DNA from: Vreelandella salicampi
GTDB lineage: Bacteria > Pseudomonadota > Gammaproteobacteria > Pseudomonadales > Halomonadaceae
Length of the DNA: 64,000 bases
Direction of reading: 5' to 3'
NCBI RefSeq assembly: GCF_013415105.1
Contig: NZ_JACCDF010000003.1
Span: 124,001-188,000 of the forward strand
Under the pieces are notes generated by a model that made no database searches, was not told the origin of the DNA, and was given only the letters and a program-made list of their open reading frames with translations. Of this stretch, positions 36,213-46,166 are shown piece after piece (the first letter of the stretch is position 1; each line of letters opens with the position of its first letter). Position numbers and translations under genes: made by a program.

Positions 36213-36701
36213 GTGACCTCACCGAAAGAAAAAAACACGCTGCACAGCTGTGGTAAAACGGCTTGGCTCCTTGGCTTGGCGGGTCTGTTGCCTTTTGGGT
36301 TATCTCTCGGGCTGGCCTTTTGGGGGCCGATGGTGTGGCAAGTCAACGCAGTGTATGGCTTTCTCTACTATGGCGCGGTGATTTTATCCTTCTTAGGTGG
36401 CGCTCACTGGGGAGCGGTGATTCAGCGAGCCGACCACCAGCGCCATCCAGGGGATATTCGTCGTTTGCTCATGGCGATGGTGCCAAGCCTGATCGCGTGG
36501 CCGGCGTTGATGTTCAATCCCGTGACCGGTGTGTGGGTAATAATGATAGGTTTTGTATTGGTGTGGGCGTATGACTTAAGCCGTGAAGGGCGTCTAGGCT
36601 GGCCGGGTTGGTACCTGTTACTGCGCTCGGTGCTAACCGTTGCCGTTGTACTCGCCCACATCGGCATGATTACACGGTTAGGAAGCAGTGCTTGGGGCTA
36701 G
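36213..36701 (+). CDS. DUF3429 membrane protein
   Basis: A 162-residue protein with five predicted membrane helices and the motif FLGGAHWGAVIQR of DUF3429 (TMEM69-like). Function unknown. It begins with GTG 36213, eight bases after AAGGAG, and follows the cryptochrome gene by 20 bases, so it should belong to that operon. Association of DUF3429 with photolyase-type genes has been noted in several bacteria as far as I recall, but no mechanism is known. Confidence 0.8.
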   Translation: MTSPKEKNTLHSCGKTAWLLGLAGLLPFGLSLGLAFWGPMVWQVNAVYGFLYYGAVILSFLGGAHWGAVIQRADHQRHPGDIRRLLMAMVPSLIAWPALMFNPVTGVWVIMIGFVLVWAYDLSREGRLGWPGWYLLLRSVLTVAVVLAHIGMITRLGSSAWG

Positions 36702-36764
36702 CGTTTGAGGTGATTGTGAGTGATCATCGTGACCATGCTATGAATCTCCCAAGGAACACACTTT

Positions 36765-38015
36765 ATGCCTCTACTCATCCCGCGCGGCATGCTCGTGGGT
36801 TCTCTTTTGAGCCTGACATTCGTTGGGCTACCTGCAAGCGCTGACAGCGACGGTCAGAACCTCATGGCCGAGGTGGATACGCAAGTGGCGGAAGACGTTC
36901 ACTACGCCGATTTTCGCGCATGGCGGGAAGATTTTCGCCTCTACGCAGCCTCGCAGGGCATTAGTGAACGCACGCTAACACAAGCGTTAGACAACGCGCG
37001 TTACCGCGAACGCGTGATCGAGCTTGATCGCTACCAACCCGAATTCGTGCGCCCTATCTGGGAATATTTAGATACTGCCGTCTCCAGCATGCGAGTCAGC
37101 AACGGGCGTGAAAAACTGGCCGATCATCGCGATACAGCTGAGCAAATGCAGCAGCGCTACGGCGTCCCTGCCGAGATCATCGTGGCTATTTGGGGTATCG
37201 AGAGCAATTACGGCAGCAACTTTGGCAGCTTCTCGGCTCTCGATGCCTTTGCCACCCTAGCGTACGACGGGCGCCGGCGCGACTTCGCCCGCGGTGAGCT
37301 TCTTGCCGCACTGCGCATTATTGACAGCGGCGACATCCCCGCCGATGAGATGATCGGCTCCTGGGCGGGCGCCATGGGACACACGCAGTTTCTTCCTTCA
37401 AGCTTTGAAGCATACGCCGTCGATGGTGACGGCGATGGCCGACGCGATATTTGGGGCAGCATTGCCGACGTGATGGCCTCCACTGCCAACTATCTCGCCA
37501 AGGCTGGCTGGCAGCCAGGCCAGACATGGGGCACTGAGGTGAATCTGCCGGATGATTTCGACTACGCCCAAACCGAGCGTCGCAGCCGCGCTGCCTGGGC
37601 GGCTCAGGGCGTGCGTGCGGTTAGCGGTGAGCTCCCCGATTTTGACAGTGCCGCTGTCATCGTACCTGCCGGTGCGGACGGCCCGGCGTTTATGGTCGGG
37701 CCGAATTTTCGTGCCATTTTGCGCTACAACAATGCCACCAGTTACGCCCTGGCGGTTGGCACGCTCAGCGATGCGATTGCCGGTCGCGCCGACATCCAGC
37801 AAAGTTGGCCCCGTGAGCAGGCGCCGCTCACGCGCGATGATGTGCGCGAATTGCAGCGCCGACTGAATGCCGCCGGTTACAACGTCGGGGGCGCTGACGG
37901 CATTATGGGGCCGAACACCCGTCGCGGCCTGCGTGAATTTCAGCGTGATCAAGGCCTGACGCCGGACGGCTTTGCCACGCAGGCACTTTTAGCCCGATTG
38001 AAAAATAGCGAATGA
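36765..38015 (+). CDS. Lytic murein transglycosylase of the MltB family with PG-binding domain
   Basis: A 416-residue periplasmic enzyme that cleaves glycan strands to 1,6-anhydroMurNAc ends. A signal peptide (1-26, ending ASA) has no lipobox. The SLT-fold catalytic domain carries the acid Glu in AIWGIESNYG, with MGHTQFLPSSFEAYAVDGDGDG typical of MltB-like enzymes. The C-terminus (about 350-414) is a PG_binding_1 domain (LQRRLNAAGYNVGGADGIMG). AAGGA lies nine bases before the ATG. Its stop overlaps the open frame of the next gene, though that gene's true start is 24 bases later. Confidence 0.92.
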   Translation: MPLLIPRGMLVGSLLSLTFVGLPASADSDGQNLMAEVDTQVAEDVHYADFRAWREDFRLYAASQGISERTLTQALDNARYRERVIELDRYQPEFVRPIWEYLDTAVSSMRVSNGREKLADHRDTAEQMQQRYGVPAEIIVAIWGIESNYGSNFGSFSALDAFATLAYDGRRRDFARGELLAALRIIDSGDIPADEMIGSWAGAMGHTQFLPSSFEAYAVDGDGDGRRDIWGSIADVMASTANYLAKAGWQPGQTWGTEVNLPDDFDYAQTERRSRAAWAAQGVRAVSGELPDFDSAAVIVPAGADGPAFMVGPNFRAILRYNNATSYALAVGTLSDAIAGRADIQQSWPREQAPLTRDDVRELQRRLNAAGYNVGGADGIMGPNTRRGLREFQRDQGLTPDGFATQALLARLKNSE

Positions 38016-38038
38016 GACACATTTCCAGGAGACATAGT

Positions 38039-38632
38039 ATGCGCCGTGTTGCGCTAAAGCGCTTTTTGACGACGAATTTTCTGATGAAGAGCTTAGCGCT
38101 GACTGCGTTTTGGGTCGCGATCAGTGCGGCTCAGGCTAAGGAGTCACCGCAAGCGTCAGACGCGGACCGCGTTTTCGGCTGGGTAGAAAATGCGGTCCTT
38201 GAGCCTTGGGGCATCCAGGTGAAAGCCAAGTTAGATAGCGGAGCGCTGACCTCATCGCTCGATGCCCGCGATATCGAAACCTTCGAGCGAGAAGGCGAAG
38301 AGTGGGTGCGCTTTCGCCTCAAGCTGGAGAATCTAAGCAGCGGCGACGTGTTTAGCGACGTGATCGAGCGCCCCCTGTACCGCGATCTAAGGTTACGAGG
38401 CGCCGGAGGCGTCGACGAGCGCCCAGTGGTCCTCATCGATGTGTGCATTGGCGATACCATCTACGAAGAGCAGTTTAGCTTGCGTGACCGCGGTGATATG
38501 AATTACCCGTTGCTTCTCGGGCGCCGTACCATTAGCCACTTAGGGGTACTCGATGTGCGCGAAACGTTCTTACATGAAACGCCTGAGTGCAATGACGATA
38601 CGCCGGTCGTTCCCCACGAATCTGACGATTAA
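38039..38632 (+). CDS. Exported retropepsin-like protease of the RimB/Zn_protease (PF05618) family
   Basis: A 197-residue protein. A signal peptide (ending AQA near 34) precedes a domain with KLDSGALTSSLDA, which contains the DSG aspartic-protease-like motif of the so-called ATP-dependent zinc protease family, then NYPLLLGRRTISHLGVLDV. Family members occur beside ATP-grasp ligases or transglycosylases; here the mltB-type gene is 23 bases upstream, so it may process the same wall or a secreted peptide. I use ATG 38039 with AGGAG seven bases upstream rather than ATG 38012, although the latter overlaps the previous stop as ATGA. Confidence 0.85.
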   Translation: MRRVALKRFLTTNFLMKSLALTAFWVAISAAQAKESPQASDADRVFGWVENAVLEPWGIQVKAKLDSGALTSSLDARDIETFEREGEEWVRFRLKLENLSSGDVFSDVIERPLYRDLRLRGAGGVDERPVVLIDVCIGDTIYEEQFSLRDRGDMNYPLLLGRRTISHLGVLDVRETFLHETPECNDDTPVVPHESDD

Positions 38633-38646
38633 AGTCGGCTAGCCGC

Positions 38647-39360
38647 CTAAAAGAGGCGGGCTAGCAGCGCCGTCACGGCGGTTTCGACCCGTAGAATGCG
38701 AGGGCCAAGGTGCATGCCCTCGCAGCCCGCCCCAAGCAGCCTTTCTACCTCCCAATCAATAAAACCGCCTTCCGGGCCGATCAATAACAACGTCGGCGAC
38801 GTAATGCCGCACGGGCAGGCGTTCGCCATACCAGGGTGGGCGAGCAGCCCGCGGCGTTCGGTGAGAAGTGTAGGCAGCACGTCTTCGACAAAAGGGCGAA
38901 ACCCTTTACGCAGCGTCACCGTGGGCAGCACGGTATCTTTGGCTTGCTCAAGGCCGAGAATGAGATGTTGATGAATTTTCTCAGGCATAAGCTCTGGCGA
39001 CTGCCAATAGCTTTTTTCCACGCGTTTGGTGTGCAACAGCGTGATGTCTTTAACGCCTAAGGCCGTGACGTGTTCTAGGGTGCGGGCCAGCATGCGCGGG
39101 CGCGGGAGGGCCAGCACTAAATGTACCGGCAGCGCCGCGGGGGGTGGGGTGTCTAGCGCATCCAGGGTAAAGCTTGCGTGTTCGCTATCCAGCGCGGTCA
39201 GCGTTGCCGTGCCCATTAGCCCACCTTCCAGCCCCACCGTCAGGCGAGTGCCAGGTTCCGCGCGGTGAACCTTTTTCAAGTGGCGTAAACGCCGTGGGTC
39301 GCGAATAATCACACGGTTTTGCGTGCTCGTGTCCTGCGGGTCTAATAAAATCAAATTCAT
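38647..39360 (-). CDS. rsmE: 16S rRNA (uracil-1498-N3)-methyltransferase
   Basis: A 237-residue SPOUT methyltransferase that methylates U1498 of 16S rRNA using S-adenosylmethionine. An N-terminal PUA-like domain is followed by the trefoil-knot domain with LLIGPEGGFIDWEVE and LGPRILRVETAVTALLA. It converges on the protease gene; an imperfect stem (GCTAGCCGCCT / AGGCGGGCTAGC, 38638-38665) spans its stop. The ribosome site is weak. Confidence 0.93.
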   Translation of the reverse strand: MNLILLDPQDTSTQNRVIIRDPRRLRHLKKVHRAEPGTRLTVGLEGGLMGTATLTALDSEHASFTLDALDTPPPAALPVHLVLALPRPRMLARTLEHVTALGVKDITLLHTKRVEKSYWQSPELMPEKIHQHLILGLEQAKDTVLPTVTLRKGFRPFVEDVLPTLLTERRGLLAHPGMANACPCGITSPTLLLIGPEGGFIDWEVERLLGAGCEGMHLGPRILRVETAVTALLARLF

Positions 39361-39488
39361 GTGGTAGTTGTGCTCTACTAGGGCGTGGTGGCTAATGGGT
39401 CGCGCGCTGCGCTTGCATGGCAGCGCAGGGCAGGCACAATAGCGGTCAAGAGAATAACAGCTTTTTTCGTGTTTTAAGGAGAGTCGCC

Positions 39489-40016
39489 GTGCGCGTGATT
39501 CGTAAGTATGCCAATCGCCGATTGTACGATACGCAGCAAAGTCGCTATGTCACATTAGAAGATTTGCGCAAGCTTATTTTAGACGAAGCGCCTTTCCGGG
39601 TGGAGGAGGCCAAAAGCGGCGAAGACATCACCCGCACGATTCTGCTTTCGATCATTATCGAGCAGGAGCAAGCCGATAGTGAGGCGGAGGTTTTCTCCAA
39701 CGATCTGCTCGCCAAGCTTATTCGCGTGTATGACATGTCCTCGCCGCTGCCGCTGGCGCGATACCTAGAGCAGGGCACACAGCTGATGATGGAGCAACAA
39801 CAACGCATGCAGGATCAGTGGCAGAAAGCGATGCGCCACACGCCCATGGAGTTCATGCGGGAGCTGGCCGAGGAGAATATGCGCTTCTGGCAAAAGACCT
39901 TTAACCAGACAGGCCTCCCCTTCGACGAAGAAGGCAAAACCGATAAAAGCGAAAAAAGCGAAAAAAGCGAGAAACTCGACGCACCCGAAAAACCCGACGA
40001 TAAGTCCGGTAGCTAG
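39489..40016 (+). CDS. phaR: Polyhydroxyalkanoate synthesis regulator PhaR
   Basis: A 175-residue repressor that binds PHA granules and phasin-gene promoters. The N-terminal PHB/PHA accumulation regulator DNA-binding domain reads RVIRKYANRRLYDTQQSRYV, followed by the regulator domain and a Gln/Met-rich helix. The start is GTG 39489, seven bases after AAGGAG; the upstream-extended frame lacks the family's pattern. The C-terminal tail (KTDKSEKSEKSEKLDAPEK) is made by a 9-base tandem repeat and is probably disordered. It marks the organism as a likely PHA maker. Confidence 0.92.
   Translation: MRVIRKYANRRLYDTQQSRYVTLEDLRKLILDEAPFRVEEAKSGEDITRTILLSIIIEQEQADSEAEVFSNDLLAKLIRVYDMSSPLPLARYLEQGTQLMMEQQQRMQDQWQKAMRHTPMEFMRELAEENMRFWQKTFNQTGLPFDEEGKTDKSEKSEKSEKLDAPEKPDDKSGS
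39945..39971 (+). repeat. 9-bp coding tandem repeat in phaR
   Basis: Three units of AAAAGCGAA (last ends AAAAGCGAG) at 39945-39953, 39954-39962 and 39963-39971. They encode the Lys-Ser-Glu repeat. The repeat keeps frame, so copy changes would alter tail length without breaking the gene. Confidence 0.9.
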
Positions 40017-40043
40017 CACCGCGGCGTTTAAGCAGCGCTATGG

Positions 40044-40070
40044 CATAATGCGTATCACCCACGTGATACG
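40044..40070 (+). promoter_or_regulatory. Promoter element and inverted repeat upstream of purD
   Basis: CATAAT (40044-40049) could be a -10. Directly after it, CGTATCACCCACGTGATACG (40051-40070) is an eight-base inverted repeat around CCAC. It could be an operator at the start site or a 5' leader hairpin. It is not the PurR box. Confidence 0.45.
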
Positions 40071-40112
40071 TAGGTCCCATCCAGTAAAAGCCTACCCAGT
40101 GAAAGGAAAAGC

Positions 40113-41408
40113 ATGAAGGTTTTGATGATTGGCGGCGGTGGCCGCGAGCACGCGTTAGCGTGGAAACTGGCGCAATCAGAGCAGGTTGAAGAAGTGCTGG
40201 TGGCACCGGGTAACGCCGGCACCGCGAATGAACCGAAGCTAACCAACGTAGACGTTGCCGCCACCGACCTTGATGGCCTGGTAGCGCTCGCCGCCCAAGC
40301 ACAGGTGGGGTTAACGGTGGTGGGGCCGGAAGCACCGCTGGTGGAAGGCGTGGTTGACCGTTTTCAGGCGGCGGGGCTTACCATCTTTGGTCCCACACAA
40401 GCCGCCGCGCAGTTGGAAGGCTCTAAATCTTTCACCAAAGACTTTCTTGCCCGCCATCAGATACCTACCGCTGACTATCAAACCTTTACCGCGGTTGAGC
40501 CCGCGCTTGCCTACCTGCACGAGAAAGGCGCGCCGATTGTGATCAAGGCCGATGGCCTCGCGGCGGGCAAGGGCGTGATCGTGGCGATGACCGAGGCTGA
40601 AGCCGAAGCCGCTATTCGCGACATGCTCGAAGCCAACGCCTTTGGCGATGCCGGGGCGCGGGTGGTGGTTGAGGAGTTCTTGGACGGCGAAGAGGCGAGC
40701 TTTATCGTCATGGTGGACGGTGAAAACGTGGTGCCCATGGCCACAAGCCAAGACCACAAACGCGCCTATGACGGCGACAGCGGGCCCAATACCGGCGGCA
40801 TGGGCGCTTACTCGCCCGCGCCAGTGGTCACGCCTGAAGTCGACGCACGCATTATGGAGCAGGTGATTTTGCCCACCGTGCGCGGCATGGCCGAAGAGGG
40901 CAACGCGTACACGGGCTTTCTCTATGCAGGGCTGATGATCGACACCGTGGGTAATCCCAAAGTGATCGAGTACAACTGCCGTTTTGGTGACCCGGAAACC
41001 CAGCCGATCATGCTGCGTTTAACCTCGGACCTGGCCGAGCTTTGCCTCGCTGGTGCACAAGGCAAGCTGGCGGGGAAAGCCTGCGAGTGGGATCGTCGCC
41101 CCGCCGTTGGCGTGGTGATGGCCTCCGGCGGCTACCCGGAAAGCTACCGCAAAGGCGATGTGATTGACGGTATCGATGCCGCCGAAAAGCGTGGTTGTAA
41201 GGTCTTCCATGCGGGCACGGCGCTTTCCAAAGCGGGTGACGTGACTACCGCCGGCGGGCGTGTACTGTGCGTGACCGCACTGGGGGAGAGCGTGTCGGAG
41301 GCGCAGCAGCAAGCGTATCAAGGTGTTAGCGCGATTCACTGGGATGGCGCTGAATATCGACGCGATATTGGCTACCGCGCGATTGCACGGGAGCAAGCAC
41401 GCGATTAA
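40113..41408 (+). CDS. purD: Phosphoribosylamine-glycine ligase
   Basis: A 431-residue ATP-grasp enzyme joining glycine to 5-phosphoribosylamine, step two of purine synthesis. Visible: the N-terminal VLMIGGGGREHALAWKLAQS, the ATP-grasp core PIVIKADGLAAGKGVIVAM, EFLDGEEASF, and the family motif NTGGMGAYSPAP; EYNCRFGDPETQ completes the metal site. AAAGGA lies five bases before the ATG. purH, its usual neighbour, is not adjacent. Confidence 0.96.
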   Translation: MKVLMIGGGGREHALAWKLAQSEQVEEVLVAPGNAGTANEPKLTNVDVAATDLDGLVALAAQAQVGLTVVGPEAPLVEGVVDRFQAAGLTIFGPTQAAAQLEGSKSFTKDFLARHQIPTADYQTFTAVEPALAYLHEKGAPIVIKADGLAAGKGVIVAMTEAEAEAAIRDMLEANAFGDAGARVVVEEFLDGEEASFIVMVDGENVVPMATSQDHKRAYDGDSGPNTGGMGAYSPAPVVTPEVDARIMEQVILPTVRGMAEEGNAYTGFLYAGLMIDTVGNPKVIEYNCRFGDPETQPIMLRLTSDLAELCLAGAQGKLAGKACEWDRRPAVGVVMASGGYPESYRKGDVIDGIDAAEKRGCKVFHAGTALSKAGDVTTAGGRVLCVTALGESVSEAQQQAYQGVSAIHWDGAEYRRDIGYRAIAREQARD

Positions 41409-41486
41409 GGTCGTGTCAGACATTAAAACCGGGTTATTAAATATGAGCGGTTTGGTGCCGAGCATAACCAACGAAAGGAAGCCGCT

Positions 41487-41951
41487 ATGGAGCGTGTAAA
41501 GCTCGACTTTCCCGATGAGGCGCTAATTCACCGTCACCCGCTTGCGGTGCGGGTGACCGATATGAATTACGGCCGCCATCTCGGGCACGATGCACTGGTT
41601 TCGCTTTTGCACGAAGCACGCTTGCAGGCATTGTTAGCGCTGGATCTGCCCGAGTGGGATCTTGCCGGCTACCCTAGCGTGGTGGCGGATCTCGCCGTGC
41701 AGTACCAAAGCGAGGCGCACTGCCCTGAAATGCTGCTGGTCGAAACCGCTGTGCCGATGCCAGAGGGCAAGGCGCTGACGGTTTACCACCGCGTTCTCAA
41801 GCGCGATCTCAAAGACAGGGGCGACCAAGTGGTGGCGACCGCGCGGCTCAATTTGCTATTGATCGACCCAGCGCAAGGGCGCCCAGTCGCCGTACCCGAC
41901 GCGGTGACGCAGGCGCTTGCCCGCGCCCAAACCAAGGTGAGTGAGCGCTAA
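41487..41951 (+). CDS. Hotdog-fold acyl-CoA thioesterase
   Basis: A 154-residue thioesterase of the YbgC/4HBT type. HPLAVRVTDMNYGRHLGHDALVSLLHEAR holds the usual Asp and His around the hotdog helix. The acyl-CoA preference is unknown. AAGGA precedes ATG by seven bases. Its TAA overlaps the ATG of the phosphoribulokinase gene by one base (TAATG), so the two are coupled. The 78 bases before it hold only the promoter/leader. Confidence 0.86.
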   Translation: MERVKLDFPDEALIHRHPLAVRVTDMNYGRHLGHDALVSLLHEARLQALLALDLPEWDLAGYPSVVADLAVQYQSEAHCPEMLLVETAVPMPEGKALTVYHRVLKRDLKDRGDQVVATARLNLLLIDPAQGRPVAVPDAVTQALARAQTKVSER

Positions 41952-42823
41952 TGTCTCGTGAGTATCCCATCATTGCCGTGACTGGCTCGTCCGGTGCCGG
42001 TACGACCACAGTGCGGCGCAGTTTTGAGCGCATGTTTCAACGGGAAGACGTGCACGCGGCGATGGTGGATGGGGATGCATTTCACCGCTATACCCGCAGT
42101 GAGCTGCACCGCATGTTCCGCGAGGAGCCCGAGCGCAAAGATGAGCTCTCGCACTTCGCGGTCGAGGCCAACCTGCTCGACCGGCTCGAAGGGCTTTTTA
42201 TCGAGTACGGCGAGCACGGCACCGGGCAGTTTCGCCACTACATCCACGCCGAAGACAAGCAGAAGATCGAAGCCGGCTATCAGGTAGGGACGTTTACCGA
42301 GTGGCAGTCGCTGCCTTGCGGTACGGATTTGCTCTTCTACGAAGGCCTGCACGGTGGCTTGGTGACGCCCGATTTCGATATTGCCCGCCATGTGGATTTG
42401 TTAATCGGGGTAGCGCCCACCATGAACCTGGAGTGGATTCAAAAAATCGACCGCGACACCAAGATGCGCGGCTACTCCCAGGAAGCGGTGATCGATACCA
42501 TTTTGGGTCGTATGGACGACTACGTGCGCTATATTCAGCCGCAGTTTTCGCGCACGCATATCAATTTTCAGCGCGTGCCGACGGTGGATACCTCCAACCC
42601 CTTTGAGGTGCAGGACATCCCCACCGATTCCGAGTCGTTCGTGGTGATCCGCTTTCGCGACCCGTCCACTGTCGACTTCCCATGGTTATTGGCGATGATC
42701 CAGGATGCGTTTATGTCGCGTCCGCATACGCTGGTGGTGCCAGGTTCGCGGATGTCGTTGGCGATGGAGCTGATTCTGGCGCCGCTCGTGCGTCACTTGC
42801 TCGCTCAGCGACGCTTTCGCTAA
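41951..42823 (+). CDS. Phosphoribulokinase (PrkB-like)
   Basis: A 290-residue P-loop kinase of the class I phosphoribulokinase type. Walker A is GSSGAGTTTVRR near residue 12-23; GDAFHRYTR and LFYEGLHGGLVTPDF are family motifs. Phosphoribulokinase makes ribulose-1,5-bisphosphate, but no RuBisCO gene is in the window and heterotrophs such as E. coli carry a similar gene (PrkB) of uncertain role. It is coupled to a thioesterase gene. The enzymatic fold is clear, while a Calvin-cycle role is not supported. Confidence 0.88.
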   Translation: MSREYPIIAVTGSSGAGTTTVRRSFERMFQREDVHAAMVDGDAFHRYTRSELHRMFREEPERKDELSHFAVEANLLDRLEGLFIEYGEHGTGQFRHYIHAEDKQKIEAGYQVGTFTEWQSLPCGTDLLFYEGLHGGLVTPDFDIARHVDLLIGVAPTMNLEWIQKIDRDTKMRGYSQEAVIDTILGRMDDYVRYIQPQFSRTHINFQRVPTVDTSNPFEVQDIPTDSESFVVIRFRDPSTVDFPWLLAMIQDAFMSRPHTLVVPGSRMSLAMELILAPLVRHLLAQRRFR

Positions 42824-42887
42824 GCTGGGCATTCGCGTTGATAAATTAACTAAGCCATGTGAAAGATAACAACCTGAGGAGCGTGCC

Positions 42888-43229
42888 ATGGAGTGTTTGT
42901 TCTGCAAGATCATCAACCGCGAGATCCCCTCGGATATCGTCTATGAAGATGATGACGTGCTGGCGTTTAACGACATCAACCCGCAAGCGCCCACGCATAT
43001 GCTCATCATTCCCAAAAAACATATCGCCACATTGAACGATATCGAGGAAGGGGATCTGACCACTGTCGGCCGGTTGCAGCATACCGCAGCCCAATTAGCC
43101 AAAGAGAAAGGCTTTGCCGACGATGGCTACCGCGTGGTGATGAACTGTAACGAAATGGGCGGTCAAACGGTTTACCATATCCACATGCACTTGATGGGCG
43201 GGCGCGCATTTACCTGGCCGGCAGGGTGA
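42888..43229 (+). CDS. hinT: HIT-family hydrolase (HinT-like)
   Basis: A 113-residue nucleotide phosphoramidase. The zinc-like CLFC motif at 3-6 and the histidine triad HIHMHL (His97, 99, 101) are intact, and length is typical. It should hydrolyse adenosine phosphoramidates such as aminoacyl-AMP. A terminator shared with ettA follows about 60 bases on. Confidence 0.93.
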   Translation: MECLFCKIINREIPSDIVYEDDDVLAFNDINPQAPTHMLIIPKKHIATLNDIEEGDLTTVGRLQHTAAQLAKEKGFADDGYRVVMNCNEMGGQTVYHIHMHLMGGRAFTWPAG

Positions 43230-43257
43230 AAGGCGAAGCAGCACAGAAGCCTCGCAT

Positions 43258-43277
43258 CCTGAGCTTGTCGGAGGGTG
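43258..43277 (+). repeat. Dispersed repeat, CCTGAGCTTGT type (copy 1)
   Basis: CCTGAGCTTGTCGGAGGGTG lies between hinT and its terminator. Related copies are at 56517-56535, 56562-56580 (inverted) and 63752-63766 (inverted). The core CCTGAGCTTGTYGAAGGG is a well-known short dispersed intergenic repeat of proteobacteria. Confidence 0.8.
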
Positions 43278-43286
43278 ACACTCAAT

Positions 43287-43322
43287 AAGAAGGGGCGACC
43301 ATGTAGGTGGTCGCCCCTTCTT
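43287..43322. terminator. Bidirectional terminator between hinT and ettA
   Basis: A perfect 15-base stem (AAGAAGGGGCGACCA and its complement) with a six-base loop sits between the convergent hinT and ettA genes and should serve both. Confidence 0.85.
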
Positions 43323-43345
43323 GTTACCGCACGCAGCAGTGGCGC

Positions 43346-45007
<1,662 letters not shown>

Positions 45008-45160
45008 GGAAATCCGATAAGTTGGTAAACGAAATAGCAACGTGCTTGAAACACAACGTGCTTAAAACACGATGATCAGGCACATGATGATAGTGCCGAG
45101 CGCCCGGAAAGGCCAGCATTGTGGGTAGACGCGCAGTTTATCAAGCGAGAGAGGTCACGC

Positions 45161-45400
45161 TTACTCATCCGCCCAGTCGTCGGCGATGGCCCGGCGTAGG
45201 CGGCGCTCTTCCAACAGTGCCTCGACGCGGCGTCTGGCGCGAAGCGTATCGCTTTTGCTGGGGCGGCGGCTGCCATAGAAGTGGTCGTTAACCGCATCAT
45301 CATTAACGGTATCGCTGCTGTCCGCGTCATTGTTATCAAAGTCAGCGGCGTTGCCGTCACGGTGGGAATATATATCACGACTTAAGGGGTCACGGCTCAT
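45161..45400 (-). CDS. PA3496-family small protein
   Basis: A 79-residue soluble protein. The N-terminal half is acidic and low in complexity (ADFDNNDADSSDTVNDDAVN); the C-terminal half is basic and helical (RARRRVEALLEERRLRRAIADDW), the part shared by PA3496-type proteins of pseudomonads. Function is unknown, and envelope involvement has been proposed for the family. ATG 45400 has GGAGG eight bases upstream; the TTG at 45415 overlaps that site and is rejected. Confidence 0.72.
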   Translation of the reverse strand: MSRDPLSRDIYSHRDGNAADFDNNDADSSDTVNDDAVNDHFYGSRRPSKSDTLRARRRVEALLEERRLRRAIADDWADE

Positions 45401-45551
45401 GTTGAGGCCCTCCAACCCAGGCCGGTTAACCGGCGATATACGATTTCACGACGCATCAGCGTATGAAATACCTAGCGCATTAGCGCATAGCCGCTATATA
45501 GCGCTAGTCAGGCTGAAGTTCAAGCTTTCATGGTTTTTTTATTCGATGTTT

Positions 45552-45989
45552 TCATTCACCGCTTTTCGGTTGTTTTTGTAGCGACTCCAGCGCTTGCAAG
45601 GCTTCCACTCGATCAGTCACGTCTTTTTGCACGCCGATGTAGTACATCAGATGGTCGGCCTCGTCGTACACTGGTGTGATCGAAAGCTCGTTCCAGAACA
45701 TCGTGCCGTCTTTGCGGTAGTTGCGCAGCACCTCGCGCGAAGGGCGACCGTCTTTAAGCGCCTTACGAATCGTCTGTAAGGCATCCTGATCGCGGTCGTC
45801 ATTTTGTAAAAAACGACAATCGCGATAGAGAATTTCATCGGCACTATAGCCGGTTAAGCGCTCAAACCCTTTGTTGACGTAAATAAGAATATTCTCATCG
45901 CCTTCCTGTTCGGCAACCACAATGCCATCTTCGGAAGCGTCAACAATACGTTCTAGCAACTCCGGGCTGATCAAGGGAGATCGTTTCAT
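45552..45989 (-). CDS. Short LOV-domain blue-light photoreceptor
   Basis: A 145-residue single-domain PAS protein of the LOV class. The adduct-forming cysteine is Cys58 in the motif RDCRFLQN, close to the canonical NCRFLQ; NYRKDGTMFWNEL supplies FMN-contacting Asn90 and Asn100, and IGVQKD the photoswitch Gln121. It has no output domain, only short helices at both ends, as in the short LOV proteins of Pseudomonas putida (PpSB1/PpSB2), which it closely resembles. It should bind FMN and dimerise upon blue light. AGGA precedes the ATG by seven bases. The DASH cryptochrome operon is about 9 kb away. Confidence 0.9.
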   Translation of the reverse strand: MKRSPLISPELLERIVDASEDGIVVAEQEGDENILIYVNKGFERLTGYSADEILYRDCRFLQNDDRDQDALQTIRKALKDGRPSREVLRNYRKDGTMFWNELSITPVYDEADHLMYYIGVQKDVTDRVEALQALESLQKQPKSGE

Positions 45990-46166
45990 TAAAGGTTCCT
46001 ATTGCAGCTCCAGTCCTTTCCGAAGGCCATTGATTGTGCGCTATGGCCAAGCGGCATTTCTGTTTGCGTTATCTTTGAGCGTCTTAGCCTACATCTTGGC
46101 GAGCCCAGCCGCGCTTTGCAATCGCCGTGTTTAATGCACGGTGTTTTAGCGGGTGCCGGCACGGCG

